Translations under genes and position numbers: made by a program
Shown: one piece after another, positions 1-5,201 of the stretch
Numbering within the stretch: the first letter of the stretch is position 1
Layout of the letters: each line of letters begins with the position of its first letter
The notes under the pieces: generated by a model
Seen by the model: the letters and a program-made list of their open reading frames with translations, nothing else
What the model was told of the DNA's origin: nothing
Database searches by the model: none
DNA from: Candidatus Aminicenantota bacterium
Lineage (GTDB): Bacteria; Acidobacteriota; Aminicenantia; Aminicenantales; UBA4085
Assembly (NCBI GenBank): GCA_003154255.1
Contig: PMCY01000096.1
Coordinates: forward strand, 19,096 to 24,296
DNA: 5,201 bases
Reading direction: 5' to 3'

Positions 1-486
1 AAAGCCCTGCGGGATTGCATCGATCATCTCAAGACCGGCGGGGCCATCCTGATTTTCGCCAACGGCGACGTCGAACCCGACCCGGAATCCAACCGGGAGG
101 CCGGACTCCCATTCCGTGATTGGTCGCGCAGCGTCGGGATCATGCTGCGGGAAGCCCCGGAAGCGTGGCTGCAGGCGGCGGTCATCAGCGGCGTGCTTTT
201 GCCCAAGTTCGTCAGGCATCCGCTCGTTCGGATCCGGAAAAACGAAGTCCGGCGCCAGAAGTTGGCCGAAGTCCTGCAGATCCTCCGCCAGTTGATCTCT
301 CCTCGGGCTGTCCGGTTGAATCCCCACCTATCTTTTAACAAGCCGGTCAAAGCACGCGATTTGGATCAAAACGCCTTGATGCCGGCAGTGATCGGAATGG
401 CCCGCCGGCTCCTGGAAGAACATTTGGATTGGATCAGATCGACGTCGGCATCTATAGAAAATGCGGCGGGCCGTCCTGAACCGTGA
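1..486 (+). CDS. Lysophospholipid acyltransferase-like protein, C-terminal part (5' end outside window)
   Basis: The open frame enters from the left edge and gives 161 residues before TGA at 484-486. The start codon is not in the window. The visible part opens with an amphipathic helix and then the strand GGAILIFANGDVEPDP (about residues 13-28). This sits where PlsC-type glycerolipid acyltransferases have their FPEGTR-like acceptor motif. WSRSVG (41-46), AAVISGVLLP (59-68), HPL (73-75), an RRQKLAEVLQ helix and an LNPHLSF strand follow in the order I know from divergent bacterial members of the family. Family knowledge suggests acyl transfer to a lysolipid or related acceptor at the inner membrane face. 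The catalytic HX4D motif would lie upstream and cannot be checked, so the substrate is unknown. No signal peptide or membrane segment is seen in this part. The gene converges on the peptidase operon, so it is probably not co-transcribed with it. The alternative is a non-catalytic PlsC-fold protein. Confidence 0.62.
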   Translation, partial: KALRDCIDHLKTGGAILIFANGDVEPDPESNREAGLPFRDWSRSVGIMLREAPEAWLQAAVISGVLLPKFVRHPLVRIRKNEVRRQKLAEVLQILRQLISPRAVRLNPHLSFNKPVKARDLDQNALMPAVIGMARRLLEEHLDWIRSTSASIENAAGRPEP

Positions 487-539
487 CGGCCGCCGTTTAA
501 CCCGCCGGAGAAGGGCTTGGCCCTTGTCGTGAAACTCCC

Positions 540-568
540 AAAAAAAGGGGGCGGCCGAAGCCGCCCCC
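540..568 (-). terminator. Intrinsic terminator of the M16 peptidase operon, UUCG tetraloop
   Basis: Read on the minus strand, a perfect 9-bp stem GGGGGCGGC / GCCGCCCCC encloses a TTCG loop and runs straight into seven T residues. The stem lies at 547-568 and the T tract at 540-546. It starts 35 bases past the stop codon of the second peptidase gene, the expected place for a Rho-independent terminator. The very GC-rich stem closed by a UUCG tetraloop should be exceptionally stable. On the plus strand there is no T tract after the hairpin, so it should not work equally well for the convergent acyltransferase-like gene. Confidence 0.93.
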
Positions 569-603
569 GGGAGAATCATGCGGGCGTTCGCGATCGTCCG
601 CGG

Positions 604-2064
604 CTACTTGATCTCCAGGCCCGTCAGCGGGTCGATAAGGTTAACCATGTGAACCTTGCCCAGCTTGTCCAGCGGGCCGGGCCACTTCTCGCCGCCCTTG
701 TTGCTGGGCTCGAAGTCGCCGACGATCATGATGACCGCCTGGCCGGGCTGGATGTACTTCTGGGCGACCTCCAAGACTTTGGCCTTGGTCACGGCCTTGA
801 TCTTGTCGCGGAACGTTTTGTAGTAATCCATCGGCTTGCCCTGCATCTCCAGGTTGGCGAAGGCCGCCATCGTCGCTTGGGGCATCTCAAACTGGCTGGG
901 GAAGCTGTCGATGAAGTAGTTGATGGCCGTGTCCATCTCGGCGTCGGCGACCGGCTCCTTGCGTATGCGGTCGAACTCGGCCAGGATGAGGGAAATGGCG
1001 TAACCGACCGTGGCCGACTTGGTCTGGACGTAGCCGGAGAACGTCCCGGGGAAGCCCCAGCGGGTCGTGAAACGGCTGCCCTGGTTGTAGGACAGTCCTT
1101 CGTTGGAGCGTACTTTGGTGGTGATGCGGGAGGTGAAGCTGCCGCCGCCGAGGATGAAATTCATGACTTGGACGGCCGGGTAGTCGGGATTGGTGTCTTC
1201 GAGGCCGAGATGGCCGAGGCTGATGTAGCCCTGGTTGATGGCTTTCTGGACGAAATAGACGCCGGGCTCGGGGTTGGGAAAGGATTTGGAGAACGCGGGG
1301 AACTTGACGTCGTGATTGGCCCAGGCGCCCGCGATTTTATTGATCTTGGCCGTCAGGTCGGCCTTGGCGAAATCGCCGGAGGCGGTCAGGATGACGTTTT
1401 TGGGAACGAAATACCGGGTCTGGACGGCCTTGAGATCGGCCGGGGTGACGCCCTCGTACGTCTTCTTCATCGGCTGCCAGGTCAGCGGGCCGTCGCCATA
1501 GAGGACTTTCTCATACTCGCGGCTCAGCACCGCGTCGGGGGAATCGTTGGCCTGGCGGAGCTGTTCGATCGCCCGGGCCTTGGCCAGGGCGAAGGGGCCT
1601 TCCCGGAATTCCGGGTTCATCAGCACGTCGAAGAACATCGCCAGCCCTTCATCCAAGTCTTTGCTCATGACGGACAGGGTCAGGGTCGAAGTCCGTTCGC
1701 CGACGTTGAAAGCCAGGGAGCCGCCCAGAAAATCGATGCGCTCCTCGATGGCCGTCCCGTCCTTGGTTTTCGTGCCGCCCCGGATCAGCGTACTGCTGAG
1801 GAGCGATTCCAAGCCCTGCTTGTCCTTGGGGACGTACAGGCCGCCGAAATTGACCAGGGCCGAGATATTGACGATGGGCAGGTTCCGGTCCTCCTGGATA
1901 TAGGCGCGCAGGCCACCGGCCAAAACCGAGCGGAAGGCCTTGGGATCGGGCGGTTCATATTTGAGGACGGGGAATTTCAGATCGGCCGGCTTCTGGACCT
2001 GGGCCAGGCCGGAGGCCAGGACGAGAACACCGACGGCAAAAATCAGGCAAAGCATTTTCTTCAT
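604..2064 (-). CDS. Exported M16B peptidase-like subunit, zinc motif lost, R/Y pair kept
   Basis: This 486-residue protein has the two-lobe layout of one M16B (insulinase/MPP-like) subunit. An N-terminal Sec signal peptide (basic MKK, hydrophobic 5-18, probable cleavage after A21 in SGLA) suggests export to the periplasm. The N-terminal lobe has LRAYIQEDRNLPIVNI (52-67). At the point where active subunits read GLAHxxEH it reads GLESLLSS (84-91), so all three HxxEH residues are serine and zinc catalysis is not expected. The C-terminal lobe begins near 207 (TPADLKAVQTRYFVPKN) and carries the GGGS loop (306-309) and VRSNEGLSY, giving the R319/Y326 pair that binds substrate backbone in M16B partners. 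It is the second gene of an operon, 15 bases after the catalytic subunit. An AGGAAGG ribosome binding site 9 bases upstream supports this ATG, although M4 is a possible alternative start. A TAG stop and the terminator follow. I infer the substrate-binding half of a heteromeric peptidase. Confidence 0.92.
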   Translation of the reverse strand: MKKMLCLIFAVGVLVLASGLAQVQKPADLKFPVLKYEPPDPKAFRSVLAGGLRAYIQEDRNLPIVNISALVNFGGLYVPKDKQGLESLLSSTLIRGGTKTKDGTAIEERIDFLGGSLAFNVGERTSTLTLSVMSKDLDEGLAMFFDVLMNPEFREGPFALAKARAIEQLRQANDSPDAVLSREYEKVLYGDGPLTWQPMKKTYEGVTPADLKAVQTRYFVPKNVILTASGDFAKADLTAKINKIAGAWANHDVKFPAFSKSFPNPEPGVYFVQKAINQGYISLGHLGLEDTNPDYPAVQVMNFILGGGSFTSRITTKVRSNEGLSYNQGSRFTTRWGFPGTFSGYVQTKSATVGYAISLILAEFDRIRKEPVADAEMDTAINYFIDSFPSQFEMPQATMAAFANLEMQGKPMDYYKTFRDKIKAVTKAKVLEVAQKYIQPGQAVIMIVGDFEPSNKGGEKWPGPLDKLGKVHMVNLIDPLTGLEIK

Positions 2065-2073
2065 CGTCGTTTT

Positions 2074-2080
2074 CCTTCCT
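2074..2080 (-). promoter_or_regulatory. Ribosome binding site of the second M16 gene, touching the upstream stop codon
   Basis: AGGAAGG on the minus strand lies 9 bases before the ATG at 2064. Its first base (2080) is also the last base of the upstream gene's TAA stop (2082-2080). A ribosome finishing the catalytic subunit therefore ends on this site, which favours coupled translation of the two subunits. Confidence 0.8.
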
Positions 2081-3597
2081 TAGCGGCCCATTTTCCGCTT
2101 GTAGACGGCGGTCAGGCTGTTGTCCTTGACGAAGTACTTGGCGGCGACGCGCTTGATGTCGTCGTTGCTGACCTTTTTGAGATCCTCGAGGTCGGACAAG
2201 ATTGATTTCCAGCCTCGATGGAGCTCGGCCCGCCCGACGCTGCCGGCTAATCCGGAGGTCGAGCCCAGACTGCGGATGAAATTGGCCTCGTTGCGGTTCT
2301 TGGCTTTCTGGATCTCGTCCGCGGTCACGCCGTCCTTTTTAATTTTCTCGATCTCGGCCCAGATTTCCTTTTCCAGGTCTTCGGGGGTGACTCCCTTATC
2401 CAAACGCGGTGAAGCGCTGAACTGGAAGGCGCCGACGTACCACTGAGCCCGGCTGGACGCCGAGGCGTTGACGGCCAATTGCTTCTCCTGGACCAGGATC
2501 TTGTTCAATCGGCCGGTTCCGCCGCTGCCGCCGCGGCCCCCGCGCATCCCGCCGCCGCCGGAGCCGAGGATGCTGGCCAGGATGGAGAGGGGCGCCGCGT
2601 CGGGCTGGCCGGCCCACGGCGCATGGAACATGATCTGGAGGCCGGTGGGCCCCGGGCCCTCGCCGTTCATCCGTTTTTCTCCGTACTGGGGAGGTTCATA
2701 GGTCCGGATGGGCTCGATGTCGGGGCCTTTGGGGACGCGCCCGAAATACTTCTCGGCCAGGGCCAGGATCTGCGCGGGATCGAAATCGCCGACATAGATG
2801 GCCACGGCGTTGTTGGGGACATAGTATTTGTTGTGGAACTCGATCAGGTCGGCCTTGGTCATCTTTTTGAGGTCGTCCATCCAGCCGACGACTTCCCAAT
2901 GGTAAGGCGAAGCGGCATAGAACGCCGCGCTGACCTGCTCGTTGAAGAAGAAGCCGGGGCCGTTTTCGCTGAGGCGGCGCTCTTCCATGATGACGTCTTT
3001 CTCCGAGTAGAACTCCCGGAAATAAGCGGCCATCATGCGGTCGGATTCCAGGAGCATCTGCAGCTCAACCTTGTTGGTCGGCAGGGTCACGTAATAGCCC
3101 GTGTTTTCGTTGCCCGTGGAAGCGTTGAGGCCCGTTCCGCCGTTTTTCATATAAAGGCCCCAGAGGTCGTCTTTGATGACGTACTGTTTCTCCGAGGCGA
3201 TCAGCTCGTCGGCCTTTTTCTGCAGGGCGGCCAGCTTGGCCTTGTCCCCGCCGTCGGCCTTCCAATACTTTTCCCGGTAGATCTGGTCCATGACCTCGTC
3301 GATCTGCCGGTCGATGGCCGTATCCTTGTCGTAGTCGGTCACGCCCATCATTCTGGTGCCCTTGAACATCATGTGTTCGTGGACGTGGGCGATGCCGGTG
3401 ATGCCGGGCTTCTCGTTGATCGACCCGACTTTGAAGTAGATGTGGCAGACGACGCGGGGCACGCCCGGCTTAGGGATCATCAGGATCTTCATGCCATTGG
3501 CCAGGGTGTGTTCCTTGACGTCCAGGGTGATCGCGCCGGCCGAAGCAAAGGCGGCCAGGACGAGCACCGCGAGGGATAGGGTCAGGGTGCGCTTCAT
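2080..3597 (-). CDS. Exported M16B zinc metallopeptidase, catalytic subunit
   Basis: This 505-residue protein begins with a Sec signal peptide (MKRT, hydrophobic 5-17, cleavage likely after A20 in ASA|GA). The inverted zinc motif H71-V-H-E74-H75 lies in GIAHVHEHMMFKGT. By alignment from memory the distal zinc ligand is E206 in DVIMEERRLS. H75 and E206 are 131 residues apart, against about 76 in classical members. The excess is a charged, probably helical insertion (about 86-150) before the conserved GGTGLNAST segment (153-161). The C-terminal lobe starts near 246 (MTKADLIEFHNKYYVPNN) and has a long glycine-rich loop (345-362). Where partner subunits have R...GLxY, it reads VQEKQLAVN, so the R/Y pair is missing. 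The family cleaves peptides, usually in a clamshell chamber; here the site is probably periplasmic. It is first in the operon, with a strong GGAGGAGGAGG ribosome binding site 6 bases before ATG and TAA at 2080-2082. The M16B metallopeptidase assignment is firm; the substrate is unknown. Confidence 0.95.
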   Translation of the reverse strand: MKRTLTLSLAVLVLAAFASAGAITLDVKEHTLANGMKILMIPKPGVPRVVCHIYFKVGSINEKPGITGIAHVHEHMMFKGTRMMGVTDYDKDTAIDRQIDEVMDQIYREKYWKADGGDKAKLAALQKKADELIASEKQYVIKDDLWGLYMKNGGTGLNASTGNENTGYYVTLPTNKVELQMLLESDRMMAAYFREFYSEKDVIMEERRLSENGPGFFFNEQVSAAFYAASPYHWEVVGWMDDLKKMTKADLIEFHNKYYVPNNAVAIYVGDFDPAQILALAEKYFGRVPKGPDIEPIRTYEPPQYGEKRMNGEGPGPTGLQIMFHAPWAGQPDAAPLSILASILGSGGGGMRGGRGGSGGTGRLNKILVQEKQLAVNASASSRAQWYVGAFQFSASPRLDKGVTPEDLEKEIWAEIEKIKKDGVTADEIQKAKNRNEANFIRSLGSTSGLAGSVGRAELHRGWKSILSDLEDLKKVSNDDIKRVAAKYFVKDNSLTAVYKRKMGR

Positions 3598-3603
3598 GCG
3601 GTT

Positions 3604-3614
3604 CCTCCTCCTCC
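3604..3614 (-). promoter_or_regulatory. Ribosome binding site of the catalytic M16 gene
   Basis: GGAGGAGGAGG on the minus strand ends 6 bases before the ATG at 3597. The repeated GGA units give several overlapping matches to the anti-Shine-Dalgarno sequence. The site fixes the start codon and also places it directly before a well-formed signal peptide. Confidence 0.85.
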
Positions 3615-3647
3615 ACGAATGATGGGAATAATCGGGGTTCGCTCCCC

Positions 3648-3656
3648 ATTCTATCA
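3648..3656 (-). promoter_or_regulatory. Putative extended -10 promoter of the peptidase operon
   Basis: The minus strand reads TGA-TAGAAT, a TGn extended -10 with five of six matches to TATAAT. No convincing -35 hexamer lies 16-18 bases upstream, which extended -10 promoters can tolerate. Transcription would start near 3641 and leave a leader of about 45 bases before the ATG at 3597. The sequence match is seen; promoter function is inferred. Confidence 0.42.
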
Positions 3657-3660
3657 GAAT
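3648..3660. repeat. Inverted repeat ATTCT-atc-AGAAT over the operon -10 element
   Basis: A perfect 5-bp inverted repeat with a 3-base spacer covers the putative -10 of the peptidase operon. Part of it recurs near the other divergent promoter: ATTCTATC at 3793-3800, and TTCTGATAG at 3776-3784 as the inverted match of 3651-3659. A site of this size could be an operator, but short AT-rich repeats near -10 elements also arise by chance. Confidence 0.35.
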
Positions 3661-3788
3661 CAGGGCAAACTCCTCCCGCTTTTTGGACGCTGGACGGAGG
3701 CCGGTTCTTCCCGAAATCCTCGTTTCGAGGTACTAACCATTTATGGCCGTGCGATGCTTCGTCGCCCTACGCAGCTTCTGATAGGGTG

Positions 3789-3797
3789 TGGTATTCT
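3789..3797 (+). promoter_or_regulatory. Weak candidate extended -10 promoter for the oxidoreductase gene
   Basis: TGG-TATTCT has the TGn extension and four of six matches to TATAAT, with no recognisable -35 hexamer. It would start transcription near 3804, inside the palindrome at 3797-3812, and leave a leader of about 37 bases. It is the best candidate I see in this intergenic region for the rightward gene, but it is weak. Confidence 0.25.
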
Positions 3798-3818
3798 ATC
3801 CGGTACCGGATACCGGAT
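3797..3818. repeat. 16-bp perfect palindrome with an added half-site (candidate operator)
   Basis: TATCCGGTACCGGATA (3797-3812) is perfectly self-complementary. The half-site TACCGGAT occurs at 3804-3811 and again at 3811-3818, so three CCGG cores lie in a row at 3800, 3806 and 3813. The element ends 11 bases before the ribosome binding site of the oxidoreductase gene and overlaps the expected transcription start. A dimeric repressor site is a reasonable reading, and a leader RNA hairpin is the alternative. The symmetry is seen; the role is inferred. Confidence 0.5.
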
Positions 3819-3829
3819 TGTACTCGTTT

Positions 3830-3837
3830 GGAGGTGG
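3830..3837 (+). promoter_or_regulatory. Ribosome binding site of the oxidoreductase gene
   Basis: GGAGGTGG contains a full GGAGG core that ends 6 bases before the ATG at 3841. This fixes the start so that the dinucleotide-binding motif begins at residue 10, the normal place in this family. Confidence 0.85.
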
Positions 3838-3840
3838 TTC

Positions 3841-5201
3841 ATGTCCGCTAAAAAAGTTCTTATCATCGGCGGCGGCATCGCCGGCCTGTGCACCGGAGTC
3901 TATCTCCGGAAAAGCGGATTCGACGTGGAGATCCTGGAAAAACACACTCTGGCCGGCGGCCTGGCTACGGCCTGGAAGCGGCAGGGCTACACTTTCGAGA
4001 ATTGCGTCCATTGGCTGGTCGGCTCCAAACCGGACGGCGACCTCAATGCCATGTGGCGGGAAGTCTTTGACATCGACAAGCTAAGCTTTCACGAGGACGA
4101 GGCCTTTCAGCGGGTCGAAGCGGACGGGAAAACCCTTATTATTTACAAGGACGTCGAACGCCTGGAGCGGGAGCTGCTGGAAAAAGCCCCCCAGGACGGG
4201 ACGGCGATCAGGGATATGACGTCGACCATCCGCAAGTTCTCGAAGATGCGGATGCCCGGCCCGGAAGGCGGGCTCAGCCTGATCCGCGCGGCCTTCTCCA
4301 TGATCCCCATGATGCCGGCTTACAACCGGGTGAAAAAGCTGACCATGGCCGACTACGGCCGCCGCTTTACCGACCCTCTCCTGAGCCGGTTCTTCAGCAG
4401 CGGGTTGAACGACATGTCGGCCATGGCCATCCTGATGTCGCTGGCCTGGATGAACAATAAAAACGCCGGCTATCCGATCGGCGGATCGTTGGCTTTCATC
4501 AAACTCATCGAAGAAAATTTCCGGGCCCTGGGCGGGAGCATCCGGTTCAAGGCGACGGTCAAGACGATCTCGGTCGAGAACGGCCGGGCCGCCGGGGTCC
4601 TGCTCGAGGACGGGGAGCGCATCGCCGCCGACGCGGTCGTCTCGGCGGCCGACGGGTACGCCACGATCTTCAAGATGCTGGAAGGGAAGTACGTCAGCCC
4701 CAAGCTCCGGACTATCTATGATTCGTACGTCCTCTTTCCGTCGTATGTCCAGGTCTCCCTGGGCGTGGCCGATTCTTTCGAGGGCCAGCCGGGCTTTGTC
4801 GATCTGGGCCTGCCCGCGCCCCTAATGATCGATCCCTCCACGAGTACCAACGACCTCTCCCTCCGGATTTTCAACTTCGATCCCACGTTCGCCCCGGCGG
4901 GGAAGACGGCCGTGGTGGCCTTCCTAGGCACTTATGATTACGCTTATTGGGAGAACCTCCGCGTGTCCTTGCCGGACCGTTACGCCGCCGAAAAGAAGCG
5001 CTTGGCCGACGCCGTCATCGCGGTTCTGGAATCGCGTTTTCCCGCCGCCCGCGGCAAGGTGGAAGTCGTCGACGTGGCCACGCCGGCGACCGTCATCCGC
5101 TACACCGGCAATTGGAAGGGCAGCATGGAAGGCTGGCTGGTCACGCCGAAATCCGGCATCCGCTCGCTTCCGGATACCCTGCCCGGCCTGAAGAATTTCA
5201 T
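3841..5201 (+). CDS. CrtI-like NAD(P)/FAD-dependent oxidoreductase (phytoene desaturase superfamily), 3' end outside window
   Basis: The frame stays open from ATG at 3841 to the window edge (453 codons plus two bases). VLIIGGGIAGL has the Rossmann GxGxxG (G10, G12, G15) and E33 ends the second strand, as for FAD ribose binding. GGLATAWKRQGYTFENCVHW (39-58) is the second conserved block of COG1233 flavoproteins. YPIGGSLAF (211-219) and the VVSAAD strand (266-271) match the later FAD-domain elements. Near the edge, GNWKGSMEGW (423-432) and LPGLKNF (447-453) precede the usual C-terminal FAD-contact motif, so about 35-45 residues are probably missing. There is no signal peptide, so the protein is likely cytosolic or peripheral on the inner membrane. 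The superfamily desaturates, saturates or isomerises polyene lipids such as carotenoids and retinol. No carotenoid gene is visible, so the substrate cannot be named. It is divergent from the peptidase operon, and its promoter region contains a palindrome. Confidence 0.9.
   Translation, partial: MSAKKVLIIGGGIAGLCTGVYLRKSGFDVEILEKHTLAGGLATAWKRQGYTFENCVHWLVGSKPDGDLNAMWREVFDIDKLSFHEDEAFQRVEADGKTLIIYKDVERLERELLEKAPQDGTAIRDMTSTIRKFSKMRMPGPEGGLSLIRAAFSMIPMMPAYNRVKKLTMADYGRRFTDPLLSRFFSSGLNDMSAMAILMSLAWMNNKNAGYPIGGSLAFIKLIEENFRALGGSIRFKATVKTISVENGRAAGVLLEDGERIAADAVVSAADGYATIFKMLEGKYVSPKLRTIYDSYVLFPSYVQVSLGVADSFEGQPGFVDLGLPAPLMIDPSTSTNDLSLRIFNFDPTFAPAGKTAVVAFLGTYDYAYWENLRVSLPDRYAAEKKRLADAVIAVLESRFPAARGKVEVVDVATPATVIRYTGNWKGSMEGWLVTPKSGIRSLPDTLPGLKNF

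Noticed and set aside
511..525. Hairpin AAGGGC-TTG-GCCCTT as a terminator for the acyltransferase-like gene
   Set aside because: The stem is only 6 bp and no T tract follows it. It could weaken readthrough but does not support an intrinsic terminator call.
517..2205. A 562-codon plus-strand open frame, longer than the gene it overlaps
   Set aside because: It lies opposite the M16 gene at 604-2064, which has a signal peptide, family motifs, a ribosome binding site and a terminator. The plus-strand translation is rich in G, D, V, L and R with no recognisable domain, as expected for the antisense of GC-rich coding DNA.
2512..2565. GC-rich triplet tract as a CRISPR or tandem repeat array
   Set aside because: It is in-frame coding sequence for a glycine-rich loop, without spacers or a regular repeat unit.
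2479..3579. A 366-codon plus-strand open frame
   Set aside because: It is antisense to the catalytic M16 gene, shows low-complexity alanine, valine, aspartate and glycine content, and matches no family I know.
3718..3765. Small hairpins CCTCG-TTT-CGAGG (3718-3730) and GCGA...TCGC (3751-3765) as a riboswitch or small RNA
   Set aside because: The stems are 4-6 bp, are not linked into a larger fold, and have no terminator. Such hairpins are common by chance in GC-rich DNA.
3788..4084. A 98-codon plus-strand open frame spanning the oxidoreductase start
   Set aside because: It overlaps the first 81 codons of the oxidoreductase in another frame. The oxidoreductase frame has the Rossmann motif and a well-placed ribosome binding site.

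Overview
The window holds four protein-coding genes, two of them cut by its edges, in DNA that looks GC-rich (about 60% by eye, not computed). Both peptidases carry Sec signal peptides, an acyltransferase-like protein is present, and the metallopeptidase has a charged helical insertion. Together these suggest a Gram-negative-type bacterium, perhaps from the Acidobacteriota or Aminicenantes. That assignment rests on sequence style and is weak.

Layout. Positions 1-486 (+) hold the C-terminal part of a lysophospholipid/glycerol-acyltransferase-like protein. It converges on a two-gene minus-strand operon (3597 down to 604) that ends in a strong intrinsic terminator at 540-568. The operon encodes two exported M16B-family peptidase subunits. 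The first (2080-3597) keeps the zinc motif, written HVHEH, but lacks the R/Y substrate-binding pair. The second (604-2064) has lost the zinc motif but keeps the R/Y pair. They are 15 bases apart, and the second gene's ribosome binding site touches the first gene's stop codon. The pattern fits a heteromeric metallopeptidase with one catalytic and one substrate-binding subunit.

A 243-base divergent intergenic region (3598-3840) follows. It has a good extended -10 element for the peptidase operon, a weaker one for the rightward gene, shared short repeats near both, and a perfect 16-bp palindrome just before the rightward gene's ribosome binding site. From 3841 (+) to the window edge runs a CrtI-like (COG1233-type) FAD-dependent oxidoreductase lacking only its last few dozen residues.

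All the proteins belong to recognisable families, and I see no mobile element, CRISPR array, RNA gene or clearly novel system. The points most worth a second look are the division of active-site parts between the peptidase subunits, the insertions in the catalytic one, and the repeats in the divergent promoter region.
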